A stretch of DNA of 49,428 nucleotides from an uncultured Bacilli bacterium. Its GTDB lineage: Bacteria > Bacillota_I > Bacilli_A > RF39 > UBA660. The notes beneath the pieces are model-generated. The model ran no database searches, was not told the DNA's origin, and worked only from the letters and a program-made list of their open reading frames with translations. Both the position numbers and the translations under genes were made by a program. Location of the stretch: positions 1-49,428 of the forward strand of contig CALVZF010000005.1 of NCBI GenBank assembly GCA_944372455.1. Reading direction: 5' to 3'. Shown one piece after another: positions 22,109-31,945 of the stretch; position 1 is the stretch's first letter; each line of letters starts with the position of its first letter.

Positions 22109-23356
22109 TTAGTTAAGTTCTATTTTAGCACCCACATCTGTAAGTTTTTGTATTATTTTTTCATATCCTCTAAGCAAGTGTTCGACATTTTCTATTATAG
22201 TAATTCCATTTGCAATAAGTCCTGCCAATACTAAGCAAGCACCTGCCCTTAAATCCGTAGCAACCACTGTTTTTCCAATTAATTGTGTAGGTCCGATTAT
22301 TTCTGCACTGTTACCATTAATAGAAGCATTTGCTCCCATTTCATTTAAATATTTTAAATTTTTAAATCTATTTTCATAAATGTTTTCAGTAACTATACTT
22401 TTTCCTTCACATTGAGTTAGAAGAGTAGTAATAGGTTGTTGTAGGTCAGTAGGAAATCCTGGATAAACTGAAGTTTTAACATTTGATGCTTTAAAATGAT
22501 CAGGTTTTGAAATTATTACATAATCAGGTCCTTCTTTAATTTTAACACCTATATCTTTTAATTTAGAAATTAAAGCATCAACATGATCTGGTATTATATT
22601 AGCTATTTTTAGATTCTCTCCAATTAATGCTGCTGCTATCATATAGGTACCTGCTTCTATTCTATCAGGAATAACCTCGTGAATACTTTTATGAAGTTTA
22701 TCAACTCCTACGATTTTAATTTCACTAGTACCTGCGCCTGATATTTTTGCTCCCATTGTATTTAAAAATGTAGCAACATTAGCAATTTCAGGTTCTTTTG
22801 CAGCATTTTCTATTATAGTAGTTCCATTAGCCTTAGTAGCAGCTAACATAATATTTATAGTTGCACCTACACTTGCAAAGTCTAAATATATATTAGTTCC
22901 ATTTAATTCTTCTGCTTCAATAATATATTTATTACCTTCTTCTTTAACTTTAGCACCTAACATTTCAAAACCTTTTAAATGTAAATTAATTGGTCTTGAA
23001 CCAATAGAACAACCACCCGGGAAATACATTTCCACTTTTTTATATTTTCCTAATAAAGCTCCCATAAAATAGTAAGATGCTCTAAGTTTTTTAGAGATAT
23101 TTTCTGGTATTGGTTTATTGGTAATATTTCTTGAATCTATTTTCATTGTTTCATTTTCTTGTGATACAGTTGCTCCTAAATATGTAAGTATTTCATTTAA
23201 AGCTTGTGTATCAGATATATTTGGAACATTATATATAGTAGTTTCTTCATCACAAAGTACTGCTGCGGGAATTAAAGCCACTGCACTATTTTTAGCTCCA
23301 CTGATAGTAATAGTACCTGTTAATACATTTCCACCTTGTATTTTGATTTTTTGCAT
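22109..23356 (-). CDS. murA: UDP-N-acetylglucosamine 1-carboxyvinyltransferase
   Basis: The 415-residue EPSP-synthase-fold enzyme has the N-terminal ISGAKNSA (Lys22, Asn23) and the active-site loop PGGCSIGSRPINLH with Cys116. It transfers enolpyruvate to UDP-GlcNAc, the first committed step of peptidoglycan synthesis. The catalytic Cys is present, so the enzyme should be of the fosfomycin-sensitive kind. The ATG at 23356 is 7 nt after GGAGG; an upstream in-frame start overlaps the Shine-Dalgarno. Whether this is MurA1 or MurA2 of a two-copy set cannot be decided; its place near rpmE and fba recalls the murAB (murZ) position in Bacillus. Confidence 0.95.
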   Translation of the reverse strand: MQKIKIQGGNVLTGTITISGAKNSAVALIPAAVLCDEETTIYNVPNISDTQALNEILTYLGATVSQENETMKIDSRNITNKPIPENISKKLRASYYFMGALLGKYKKVEMYFPGGCSIGSRPINLHLKGFEMLGAKVKEEGNKYIIEAEELNGTNIYLDFASVGATINIMLAATKANGTTIIENAAKEPEIANVATFLNTMGAKISGAGTSEIKIVGVDKLHKSIHEVIPDRIEAGTYMIAAALIGENLKIANIIPDHVDALISKLKDIGVKIKEGPDYVIISKPDHFKASNVKTSVYPGFPTDLQQPITTLLTQCEGKSIVTENIYENRFKNLKYLNEMGANASINGNSAEIIGPTQLIGKTVVATDLRAGACLVLAGLIANGITIIENVEHLLRGYEKIIQKLTDVGAKIELN

Positions 23357-23438
23357 AATACTACCTCCGAACTTCACTATTATATCATATAATGAGTAAT
23401 CCTATTATATTTATAGCGAATTTTTAAAATTATGTGTC

Positions 23439-24290
23439 TTAATATTTATTATTTGAACCAAATAATTCTATTTTTTCTTTAATTTTATTTTGCATTGCTT
23501 GTTTTCCAGAACCAATAATTTTTCTAGGATCGTATACATTTTGATTTTCAGAAATGTAATTTTTAATAGCCCCTGACCAGGCAATTTGTAATTCTGTATT
23601 AATATTAATTTTTGAAATTCCACATTCAATAGCCTTTTTTATTTGGTAATCATATATGCCTGTCCCACCATGTAATACTAACGGAATATTTACTTTATTT
23701 TTAATTTCTTCCATTTTTATAAAATCTAATTTAGGATCTCCTTTATAAATTCCATGAACACTACCTAATGCAGGAGCAACTAAATCAATATTGGTTTCCT
23801 CAACTAGTTTTATAACATCATCAACATTTGCATATGCGATATTGCTTGAATTACTATCTTCAGATCCACCTATATGTCCAATTTCTGCTTCTACTGTAAC
23901 ATTATATTTTTTAGCGTAATTAACTACTTTCTTTGTAAGACTTATATTTTCTTCTAATGAATATTTGGAAGCATCAATCATAACGGAAGTAAATCCCGCA
24001 TTAATAGCATTTATACATGATTCTACACTTGATCCATGATCTAAATGAATACATACCGGAATAGTTATTTTTAAATCCTTTATTAGTCCTTTTACTATAT
24101 TTACTACAACATTATAACCTCCCATATATTTAGTTGCACCTTCACTTACTCCCAAAATTACGGGACTTTTTAATTCTTCTGATGCTTCTAAAATATATCT
24201 TGTCCACTCTAAATTATTAATGTTAAAGTGTGGTACTGCATATTTTCTTTCTTTTGCCTTTTCTATCATTTGTTTTGCATTTTCTAACAC
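23439..24290 (-). CDS. fba: class II fructose-bisphosphate aldolase
   Basis: This zinc-dependent TIM-barrel aldolase of about 283 residues has YAVPHFNINNLEWT, IHLDHGSS (Asp and His of the active site), EAEIGHIGG, and the phosphate and Zn motifs VLHGGTGIYD and KININTELQ. It cleaves fructose-1,6-bisphosphate in glycolysis. Two GTG codons compete: the one at 24299 lies inside the GGGTGAT Shine-Dalgarno, so the one at 24290 is preferred. It sits upstream of murA, as in Bacillus. A tagatose- or ketose-bisphosphate aldolase is a lesser possibility. Confidence 0.9.
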   Translation of the reverse strand: MLENAKQMIEKAKERKYAVPHFNINNLEWTRYILEASEELKSPVILGVSEGATKYMGGYNVVVNIVKGLIKDLKITIPVCIHLDHGSSVESCINAINAGFTSVMIDASKYSLEENISLTKKVVNYAKKYNVTVEAEIGHIGGSEDSNSSNIAYANVDDVIKLVEETNIDLVAPALGSVHGIYKGDPKLDFIKMEEIKNKVNIPLVLHGGTGIYDYQIKKAIECGISKININTELQIAWSGAIKNYISENQNVYDPRKIIGSGKQAMQNKIKEKIELFGSNNKY

Positions 24291-24374
24291 AACAATCACC
24301 CAATTTAATATTAATATAATTTTAATAAATATTCAATTTTATTATATAGCTTTTAATTTTTTTACGTAAACCTA

Positions 24375-24911
24375 TTAAGTTAGAAAAAAGTATAACCCTA
24401 ATATTATTAAAATAATACCTCCTATAATATTTGTAACTTTTCCAAATCTTTCATTTAAACTTTTACCTAGTTTAATTCCTAAAAATGTAAAACTTGAACT
24501 ACAAATGGTAAATATTATAAGCGCTAAAAGAATATTATCAGTAATTATTTTTAAACCTAAGCCCGTTGAGAATGAATCTAAACTTACTGAAAAACCAAAC
24601 AATAAAATACCTGGTAATGATACAATTAATTTTTTTTCATCATTTTTAAACGCTTCAATTATCATATCTATACCAATTATAGATAGAATAATTAATAATA
24701 ATGTTTCACCACTAATTATTAAATTATCAATAATTAAATTACCTATTGTCATTCCTATTATTGGCATAAAAAAATGAAATATTCCTACAACTATAGATAA
24801 TATTATTGTTTTTTTATTATTTAAACCTAATGTACCATAACATAATGACAATGAAAATGTATCCATACTAAGTGAGATTCCTAATAAAATTATTGTTAAA
24901 AAATTAAACAT
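24375..24911 (-). CDS. mntP: MntP-family manganese exporter
   Basis: The 178-residue protein has six predicted membrane helices in two related halves. The family's intramembrane Asp residues are in LSMDTFSLS (near residue 17) and VSLDSFSTG (second half). Family members export Mn2+ to avoid intoxication. Position near spoIIR matches ywlD of Bacillus. Alternatively it could be the related sporulation protein YtaF; location and length favour MntP. No riboswitch is evident in the 52-bp upstream gap. Confidence 0.82.
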   Translation of the reverse strand: MFNFLTIILLGISLSMDTFSLSLCYGTLGLNNKKTIILSIVVGIFHFFMPIIGMTIGNLIIDNLIISGETLLLIILSIIGIDMIIEAFKNDEKKLIVSLPGILLFGFSVSLDSFSTGLGLKIITDNILLALIIFTICSSSFTFLGIKLGKSLNERFGKVTNIIGGIILIILGLYFFLT

Positions 24912-24963
24912 GATTGGGATACCTCCTACTATAAAATTTTATTAGTAAGAGATAAAAATAATA

Positions 24964-25485
24964 CTAGAAATATTTATCAATTAGTTCTTTTACAAAAAAT
25001 TTGTATTCAACTTCATCACTTTCTTCTGCTTCAATTAAACATAACGGAGGAAATAAAACACACCACCAATTATCTCCCTCTCCTTTTCCTAGTGTTATTA
25101 GTAATGATTCATATTCACCCTCATTATAAGTTACTCCTTTATATTGTTTTTCTGGAAAATAATTATTACCATAACTTACTTTAAAGGTTTGAATATAATT
25201 TTTTTCTTTAAAAACTCTTTCAACTACATTTTCTATTTTATCTAAGTTATTTTTTAAAGTGTTTCTTGCATCTTCTATATTATTTTTTTCTTCTAATAAT
25301 GAAAAGATTTCTTCTTGTACTTTCATTGAAACATCCAATTTAACTTCTTGGTCATAAACATTATTGCTATTGGCTAAGACTCTAAATCTAATAGCTTCTT
25401 CTGGTATTATTACATCAGCATTTACATTTTTATCTATTGTAAAAAATATTAGTATTATAGATATTATTATTAATAATTTTTTCAT
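24964..25485 (-). CDS. spoIIR: stage II sporulation protein R
   Basis: The 173-residue protein has a signal peptide (1-23) and the SpoIIR hallmark segments IRFRVLANSNNVYDQEVK and GKGEGDNWWCVLFPPLC. SpoIIR is made in the forespore under sigma-F and crosses to the intermembrane space to trigger SpoIIGA processing of pro-sigma-E. It follows prmC as in Bacillus. The Shine-Dalgarno lies in the descending arm of the prmC terminator hairpin. Confidence 0.95.
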   Translation of the reverse strand: MKKLLIIISIILIFFTIDKNVNADVIIPEEAIRFRVLANSNNVYDQEVKLDVSMKVQEEIFSLLEEKNNIEDARNTLKNNLDKIENVVERVFKEKNYIQTFKVSYGNNYFPEKQYKGVTYNEGEYESLLITLGKGEGDNWWCVLFPPLCLIEAEESDEVEYKFFVKELIDKYF

Positions 25486-25530
25486 AATAAAACACTATCC
25501 TTTCATAATCATATTGGGTAGTGTTTTTAT
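25486..25530 (-). terminator. hairpin between prmC and spoIIR
   Basis: AAAACACTA/TAGTGTTTT (25519-25527 with 25489-25497) encloses 21 nt that contain AAAGGA, the spoIIR ribosome-binding site. It can end prmC transcripts and would hide that site in read-through RNA, favouring spoIIR expression from its own promoter. Confidence 0.55.
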
Positions 25531-25533
25531 TTT

Positions 25534-26259
25534 TTATTCACAATTATTTAAAATAAATAAAAATCTATCTTTTTCCTGTAAGTCTTTTTCTACTATTATT
25601 TTAGCATTTTTAAAATATTGATTAGCAATTTTATTTATTTCATTTCCTTGCTTATATCCTATTTCAAAAGCTATTATTGACTTTTTATTTAATATATTTA
25701 GAGAATTTTTAATTATTTCTTTATAGTAATATAACCCATTATCTTTTGCATAAAGTGCATTTTTAGGTTCATTATTTTTAACTATATCCATTATTTCTTT
25801 ATCGTTAATAGAAATATATGGAGGATTACTAATTAATATATCAATTTTATTATCTTTTAAAGGATCTAATAAATTGCCACAAATAAAGGTTATTTCTACA
25901 TTATTTTTAAGGGAATTTAATTTAGCAAGTTCTATTGCTTCTTTTGAGATATCAATTCCATAAACTTTAGAATTAGGTAATTCTTTTTTTAAAGTAATAG
26001 CAATACATCCACTTCCTGTTCCTATATCTGCAATTACAACATTTTGCTTAAAATTGTTCTTGATGTAATTAATTGTTCTTGAAACTAATTCCTCTGTTTC
26101 AAATCTAGGAATTAATACTCTTTTGTCTACTTCTATTATATTTCCATAAAAATCTACATTTCCAACTATGTATTGAACAGGTTCACCATTTTCATATCGT
26201 TTTATTGCTTCATTTAAATTTCCTTTATAATATTTTTTTAAATATTCTATTTCTGACAT
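25534..26259 (-). CDS. prmC: release factor glutamine methyltransferase
   Basis: The 241-residue SAM-dependent enzyme has ADIGTGSGCIA (about 77-87) and the catalytic ISNPPYI (Asn-Pro-Pro-Tyr 145-148). It N5-methylates the Gln of the GGQ motif in release factors. It follows prfA, encoding its substrate, by 13 bp. The protein is about 35-40 residues shorter than typical PrmC, lacking part of the N-terminal helical domain that grips the release factor; the catalytic domain is complete. Confidence 0.94.
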   Translation of the reverse strand: MSEIEYLKKYYKGNLNEAIKRYENGEPVQYIVGNVDFYGNIIEVDKRVLIPRFETEELVSRTINYIKNNFKQNVVIADIGTGSGCIAITLKKELPNSKVYGIDISKEAIELAKLNSLKNNVEITFICGNLLDPLKDNKIDILISNPPYISINDKEIMDIVKNNEPKNALYAKDNGLYYYKEIIKNSLNILNKKSIIAFEIGYKQGNEINKIANQYFKNAKIIVEKDLQEKDRFLFILNNCE

Positions 26260-26272
26260 TGTTCACCAATTA

Positions 26273-27334
26273 TTATTTAATTTCTTCCTTTAATTTTCTT
26301 TTTTGATCTTCTGTTATCAAAGCTTCTATAATTTCATCTAAATCTCCATCCATAACACGATCAAGTTGTTTTGTAGTAAAACCAATTCTATGGTCCGTTA
26401 CACGATTTTGTGGATAATTATAAGTTCTTATTTTTTCAGATCTATCTCCAGTTCCTATTTTTGTTCTTCTTTCAGCACCTACTTCTTCTTCATATTCTCT
26501 CATTTTAAGATCGTATAACCTTGTTTGAAGGATTTTAATAGCTTTTTCTTTATTTTTAATTTGACTTCTTTCTGTTTGAGAATACACTATGATTCCAGTA
26601 GGAATGTGCGTTAATCGTACTGCTGAATCAGTGGTATTAACGCCTTGACCCCCACATCCTGAACTTCTTGTTATATCTACTCTAACTTCATTCATATCAA
26701 GTTTAAAATCTATTTCTTCTGCTTCTGGCATTACTAAAACTGTTGAAGTTGAAGTATGTATTCTTCCTTGGGATTCAGTTGCTGGGACTCTTTGAACTCT
26801 ATGTGCACCACTTTCATATTTTAATTTTGAGTAAACACTATCACCTTTTACTAAAAACTCTATTTGAGAAAAGCCACCAGCTTCTCCTTGTTCTTCATTA
26901 TATATTTCTATTTTCCAACCTTGACGTTCTGCGTATTTAGTATACATACGATATAAATCGCCAGCAAAAATATTTGCTTCGTCTCCTCCTGCAGCACCTC
27001 TTATTTCAATAATAACGTTTTTACCATCATTAGGATCTTTAGGAAGTAATATAATTTCTATTTTACTTTCTAATATTTTTTTTTGTTCTAATAAATTATT
27101 AAGTTCTTCTTTAGCGATTTCACCAATTTCTTGATCTTTAGTCATTTCTTCAGTATTTATAATTTCTTCTTCTAGTTTTTTATATTGTTGATAAGCGTCA
27201 TAAGCTTCTTTTAACTCTGCTTGTTCTTTATTTAATTTTAATGTTTTATGAATATCACTTAACGTTTCTTGTTTCATTAGTTCTTCTGTAATTTCATTAT
27301 ATTTATTTTCAATATTTTGTAATCTTTCAATCAT
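26273..27334 (-). CDS. prfA: peptide chain release factor 1
   Basis: The 353-residue class I release factor has the peptide-anticodon PAT motif at 184-186 (RVPATESQGRIHTS), specific for UAA/UAG, and the catalytic GGQ at 228-230 (SSGCGGQGVN). It triggers peptidyl-tRNA hydrolysis. The Shine-Dalgarno AAGGATC lies just upstream. The pairing with prmC is conserved. Confidence 0.98.
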   Translation of the reverse strand: MIERLQNIENKYNEITEELMKQETLSDIHKTLKLNKEQAELKEAYDAYQQYKKLEEEIINTEEMTKDQEIGEIAKEELNNLLEQKKILESKIEIILLPKDPNDGKNVIIEIRGAAGGDEANIFAGDLYRMYTKYAERQGWKIEIYNEEQGEAGGFSQIEFLVKGDSVYSKLKYESGAHRVQRVPATESQGRIHTSTSTVLVMPEAEEIDFKLDMNEVRVDITRSSGCGGQGVNTTDSAVRLTHIPTGIIVYSQTERSQIKNKEKAIKILQTRLYDLKMREYEEEVGAERRTKIGTGDRSEKIRTYNYPQNRVTDHRIGFTTKQLDRVMDGDLDEIIEALITEDQKRKLKEEIK

Positions 27335-27416
27335 AGGATCCTTCCTTTCTTAAGAAAAATTATACCATTAATTAGGTAAAGTTCAAAATTTTAATTAAAA
27401 CAAAAAGAAAAAGAAA

Positions 27417-27824
27417 TTATTCTTCTTCTGTTTCTTCATTATCTAAAACAACTAAATCTTCTATTCCGGTATCTTCATAATCGTCATCTGTTTCTTCATA
27501 ATTTTCTTCTTCTTCATCTTCGTTAGTATCTATTTCTACGTCAAGATCATCGTCATCATCAATTATCACTTTAGCACTGTGTCTTTCTTTTAGATCCCAA
27601 TTGCCATCATTTAGAGCATAGAATCTCTTATCAGTAGTAAGTGTAGTATAGAAATCTCCAATTTTATTAGCATATTCATCTTCACTTAACTCTAGTAAAT
27701 TAGCAATTTCTTTAAATAATTCAATTGTACTTTTATGGGTTTTATCTTTTTTTAATATTTCATAAGCAATATCAGTAAACGATAATAATTCTAATTCTTC
27801 TTTTTTCATTTTGTAAATATTCAT
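27417..27824 (-). CDS. rpoE: RNA polymerase delta subunit
   Basis: The 135-residue protein has the folded N-terminal HARE-HTH region (SFTDIAYEILKKDKTHKSTIELFKEI, FYTTLTTDKRFYALNDGNWDLKE). A highly acidic disordered tail (about 85-135) is rich in Asp and Glu, as in RpoE. Delta improves polymerase recycling and promoter selectivity in Bacillota. The ATG at 27824 is 6 nt after AGGAGG; earlier in-frame starts overlap argS and lack a Shine-Dalgarno. The order ywiB-argS-rpoE matches Bacillus. Confidence 0.93.
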   Translation of the reverse strand: MNIYKMKKEELELLSFTDIAYEILKKDKTHKSTIELFKEIANLLELSEDEYANKIGDFYTTLTTDKRFYALNDGNWDLKERHSAKVIIDDDDDLDVEIDTNEDEEEENYEETDDDYEDTGIEDLVVLDNEETEEE

Positions 27825-27834
27825 AAGTAACCTC

Positions 27835-29445
27835 CTACATTTTTGTCGGTGAGCTAACACCTATCAATTTTAGTGAATTATTAATTATTATTTGTACTGC
27901 CTTTATTAAAGACAATCTTTCGCTTGAATATTTTATATCATCAGTTAATATTTTTTCTTTTGCATAGTATGTATGGAATAGTGCGGCCAAATCATATACA
28001 TAGTTTGCAATTAAATGTGGTAATTTTTTTTCTGCACTTAACTTTAATGTATCTTCAAACTCATATATTTTTTTCAAAATATTATAAGCAGATTCACTTG
28101 AAATTGTTTCATATTTATTTGCATAATTAATGTTTTTTTCTTTAGCGTTTTCAAGAATTGAACAAATTCTTGCATGAGCATACTGTATATAGTAAACTGG
28201 ATTCTCATTTGATTTTTTAACTGCTAAATCCATATCAAAATCCATTTGACTATCTAGGCTTTTAGCAATATAGAAATATCTAGTAGCATCTACTCCTACT
28301 TCGTCCATTAATTCTCTTATAGTAATAGCATTTCCAGTTCTTTTACTCATTTTGACTTCTTTTCCATCTTGTATTAGTCTTACCATTTGTAATAATTTAA
28401 TGTCTATTTTTGAACTATCATTACCTAACATTTCCATTGAAGCTTTTAAGCGTGCTACATAACCATGGTGATCTCCACCTAATATATCTATTATACTATC
28501 AAAACCTCTTTGATATTTATTATTATGATATGCAATATCTGGCACTAAGTAAGTATATGAACCATCATTTTTAATTAAAACCCTATCTTTTTCGTCTCCA
28601 AACATTGTAGTTTTTAAAAATATGGCATCATCACTTTTATAAGTATAATTTTTTTCAATTAACTCTTTTAAAGTTTTTTCTACATTGCCTGATTTATATA
28701 AATTTTTTTCGCTTGACCAAACATCAAATTCAACTCTAAAATCTCTTAAATCTTTTTTAATATTATCTAATAATTTATTTAATCCGAATTCTTTAAAAAA
28801 TTCTAAAGATTCATCTAATTTGTTCGTATTATATTTATCATATATTTCTGTAGCAATTTCTATAATTTCTTTACCATGATATCCATTTTCTGGTAATTCA
28901 AATGATAAATTACATAATTCTTTATATCTTTCTTTGATAGAAATTCCTAAATTATTTATTTGGTTACCTGCATCATTTATATAGTATTCTCTAGTAACAT
29001 CATAACCAGCAAATTTTAAAATACGAGATAACGAATCCCCATAACTTGCTCCTCTTGCATGACCAAGATGTAAAATTCCAGTAGGGTTAGCACTTACATA
29101 TTCAATATTTATTTTTTTATTAATCTTATTTTTAGCTTTACCGTAATTTTCTTGTTCTTCTAGTACTTTATTAAGATTATCAAATAAATAATTTTTATTT
29201 ACAAAAAAATTCAAAAAACCAGGATTAGCGATTTCTATTTTTTCAATTGTATTATCAATTTGGATTTTATTCTTAATATCATTAGCAATATTTATTGGAC
29301 TATTTTTTAATTCTTTAGCAAGTTTAAGTGCGATATTACTTGAATAATCCCCATTTTTATTATCTTTTGGTATTTCAATATTAATTTCACATTCAATATT
29401 TAGTGTATTTTTTATTTTATTTTTAATATATTCCTTTATATCCAT
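27835..29445 (-). CDS. argS: arginyl-tRNA synthetase
   Basis: The 536-residue class I synthetase has an N-terminal additional domain, the HIGH-type motif HLGHARGAS, the KMSK-type motif VKMSKRTGN, and a C-terminal DALR anticodon-binding domain. It charges tRNA-Arg. The start follows the ywiB-like stop directly (TAA then ATG), and rpoE begins 10 bp downstream, consistent with one operon. Confidence 0.97.
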   Translation of the reverse strand: MDIKEYIKNKIKNTLNIECEINIEIPKDNKNGDYSSNIALKLAKELKNSPINIANDIKNKIQIDNTIEKIEIANPGFLNFFVNKNYLFDNLNKVLEEQENYGKAKNKINKKINIEYVSANPTGILHLGHARGASYGDSLSRILKFAGYDVTREYYINDAGNQINNLGISIKERYKELCNLSFELPENGYHGKEIIEIATEIYDKYNTNKLDESLEFFKEFGLNKLLDNIKKDLRDFRVEFDVWSSEKNLYKSGNVEKTLKELIEKNYTYKSDDAIFLKTTMFGDEKDRVLIKNDGSYTYLVPDIAYHNNKYQRGFDSIIDILGGDHHGYVARLKASMEMLGNDSSKIDIKLLQMVRLIQDGKEVKMSKRTGNAITIRELMDEVGVDATRYFYIAKSLDSQMDFDMDLAVKKSNENPVYYIQYAHARICSILENAKEKNINYANKYETISSESAYNILKKIYEFEDTLKLSAEKKLPHLIANYVYDLAALFHTYYAKEKILTDDIKYSSERLSLIKAVQIIINNSLKLIGVSSPTKM

Positions 29446-29832
29446 TTACATCACCCTATATTTTATATTTAATTCATATTTTATTTTATTATTATCTTCA
29501 GTATCCATTTCAAAGTTTACTATTAAGCTATTATTTGTTCTAGATATTTTTGTAGTTTTAACACTTAGTTCCAGCTGAAATTTTTCACCGTTATTTTTTA
29601 AACAATAAATATTATTGCTTGTTATTTCATTTAATATTAAATTATAAACTAATTTAGAATTTTCGTTTTCCTTTGTAAAAATTATATTACTATCATTTAT
29701 AGATATTATTAGATTATCATTTTTACTTGAAAAATTCATTATATTGTTTTCAATTGTACCAAAAGTATTATATTCTATTGCTTCATCAAATTGATTATTT
29801 TTAAAATAACCATTAACTTGTATTTTATTCAT
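29446..29832 (-). CDS. YwiB-like DUF1934 protein
   Basis: The 128-residue protein is all-beta and Asn/Lys-rich, starting MNKIQVNGYFKNNQ. It occupies the position of ywiB directly upstream of argS, and its size and repeated beta strands fit the DUF1934 calycin-like barrel. Function is unknown. Assignment rests largely on synteny, since sequence signatures in this family are weak. Confidence 0.65.
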   Translation of the reverse strand: MNKIQVNGYFKNNQFDEAIEYNTFGTIENNIMNFSSKNDNLIISINDSNIIFTKENENSKLVYNLILNEITSNNIYCLKNNGEKFQLELSVKTTKISRTNNSLIVNFEMDTEDNNKIKYELNIKYRVM

Positions 29833-29947
29833 AATATTTCCTCTTTACAAATTTCATTTGACATTATATCACATCATTAGTATTTTTGCACTCATATTTT
29901 TAATTTTTTTTTTCATACTAAAAAAAGGAATATGAGGTGGCATTAAT

Positions 29948-31909
29948 ATGAAAAAAATAAAGAAAATTTCAAAGTTTATATTATTTGGTTTTTTGGGTGT
30001 TATTTTAATTAATATTCTTTTACATGTGATTGCTTATTTTACTCCAAAATTAGAAATTAAAACAGCTAATAATTTCAGTTTTTATGACAATAACGGTACT
30101 TTATTTTTTACTGGAAATAATAATAAACAGTGGGTAAAATATGATGAAATATCACCTAATTTAATTAATGCTACTATTTCTATTGAAGATAAATATTTTT
30201 ATAAACATAAAGGTTTTGATTATTTAAGAATTTTAAAAGCAATGTATTTAAATATTAAAAATAAAGATATTGTTCAAGGAGCTTCAACAATTACTCAACA
30301 ATATGCAAGAAATTTGTATTTAACCATGGAAAAAACTTGGAAAAGAAAAATAGATGAAGCTTGGATAACTATGGAGTTAGAAACTCATTATTCTAAGGAA
30401 GAAATTTTAGAGGGATACTTAAATACTATAAATTATGGACAAGGAGTTTATGGAATAGAAAATGCTGCAATGTATTACTTTGATAAAACCGCTAAAAATC
30501 TTACGCTAGCAGAAGCATCTATGCTTGCAGGAATACCTAACTCTCCTTCTAATTATTCTCCATTAGTAGATGAATACAGCGCAAAAAAAAGACAAAAAAG
30601 AGTATTAGAAATGATGGTAGAAAATAATTATATAACTGAAGCAGAAAAAGAAGAAGCTTATAATACTAAACTTACATATATTGGAAAAAAAGATAAATAT
30701 AATTTAGCTACCTTAATGTATTATCAGGATGCAATAATGGATGAGCTTGAAAGCATTAAATCAATTCCATCTTCATTATTATCTACAGGAGGCTTAAAAA
30801 TTTATACTTCTTTTGACTTAGAAGCACAACAAATCTTTGAAGAGTCTATGCAAAATCGTATGAGTGATTTTCCAGAAGCCCAAATAGCAGGGGCTATGAT
30901 GAATCCTAATAATGGGGAAATTATAGCACTCATAGGTGGAACTGATTATGCTAAAAGTCAATATAATAGAGCTACAAAAGCTAAAAGACAAGTTGGATCT
31001 TCAATGAAGCCTTTTCTTTATTATGCTGCTTTAGAAAATGGTTTTACTGCTTCGTCTAGATTCCTTTCTACTCCTACTACTTTTACTTTTGGTTCTAATC
31101 AAAGTTATACACCCAAAAATTTCTCTGATAAATATCCTAATAAGGAAATTTCACTAGCAAGTGCTGTAGTTTATTCCGATAATGTTTTCGCAGTTAAAAC
31201 CCACATGTTTTTAGGCGAAGAAACTTTGGTAAATACAGCCAAAAGAGTTGGTATAGATGCTAAATTAGAAGCAGTTCCGTCTTTACCATTGGGTACTAAT
31301 GAAATAGGACTTGTTGATTTTATAGGAGGATACAGTGCTTTTGCAAATGAAGGTTATAAAATAACTCCTCATATAATAAGAAAAGTGGCAGATGATGAGG
31401 GTAATGTATTATATGAAGCCAAAAATACTAAAGAAAGAGTTTTAAATAAAAGTACAACTTTTATATTAAATGAACTACTTGCAAATACCTATAGCTATGA
31501 TTTTGTAGATTATTCTACTCCTACTTTAATAAGTATCGCACCTAAATTATCACACAAATATTCTATTAAATCCGGGAGTACTGATACTGATTATTGGACT
31601 GTAGGTTACAACAAAGATATGGTTTTGGGAATATGGTATGGTTATGATGATAATAAAAAAGTTGATTCCTCGGAATCAAAAGTTAACAAACAAATATGGG
31701 CTGATACTATGGAAGGATATTTTAAAAATAAAACTTCAGAATGGTATGAAATGCCAGAAGATGTTGTAGGAGTTTTAATAAATCCAATAACTGGTGAGGT
31801 GGCTAAAGAAACCGATAATAAAAAACATATTTGTTATTATATAAAAGGTACTGAACCCTCAAATGAGAACGGAGATAAAGTAGTTAAAGATACTGTATTA
31901 AATGAATAA
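29948..31909 (+). CDS. class A penicillin-binding protein (PBP1A type)
   Basis: The 653-residue bifunctional enzyme has an N-terminal membrane anchor (about 9-32). The GT51 transglycosylase domain shows ISIEDKYFYKHKG (catalytic Glu80) and GASTITQQ. The transpeptidase domain has SSMK (Ser351, Lys354), YSDN (Ser409-Asn411) and KSGST. It polymerises and cross-links peptidoglycan at the cell surface. It is one of the few plus-strand genes left of oriC, thus opposed to fork movement, and ends at a bidirectional terminator shared with the noc-like gene. Confidence 0.96.
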   Translation: MKKIKKISKFILFGFLGVILINILLHVIAYFTPKLEIKTANNFSFYDNNGTLFFTGNNNKQWVKYDEISPNLINATISIEDKYFYKHKGFDYLRILKAMYLNIKNKDIVQGASTITQQYARNLYLTMEKTWKRKIDEAWITMELETHYSKEEILEGYLNTINYGQGVYGIENAAMYYFDKTAKNLTLAEASMLAGIPNSPSNYSPLVDEYSAKKRQKRVLEMMVENNYITEAEKEEAYNTKLTYIGKKDKYNLATLMYYQDAIMDELESIKSIPSSLLSTGGLKIYTSFDLEAQQIFEESMQNRMSDFPEAQIAGAMMNPNNGEIIALIGGTDYAKSQYNRATKAKRQVGSSMKPFLYYAALENGFTASSRFLSTPTTFTFGSNQSYTPKNFSDKYPNKEISLASAVVYSDNVFAVKTHMFLGEETLVNTAKRVGIDAKLEAVPSLPLGTNEIGLVDFIGGYSAFANEGYKITPHIIRKVADDEGNVLYEAKNTKERVLNKSTTFILNELLANTYSYDFVDYSTPTLISIAPKLSHKYSIKSGSTDTDYWTVGYNKDMVLGIWYGYDDNKKVDSSESKVNKQIWADTMEGYFKNKTSEWYEMPEDVVGVLINPITGEVAKETDNKKHICYYIKGTEPSNENGDKVVKDTVLNE

Positions 31910-31945
31910 AAATCCACTGGTTGTCACTAGTGGATTTCTATTTTA
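31908..31945. terminator. bidirectional terminator between the PBP and noc-like genes
   Basis: AAATCCACT/AGTGGATTT (31910-31918, 31929-31937) is flanked by T-rich sequence on the plus strand and A-rich sequence on the other side, ending both convergent genes. Confidence 0.75.
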
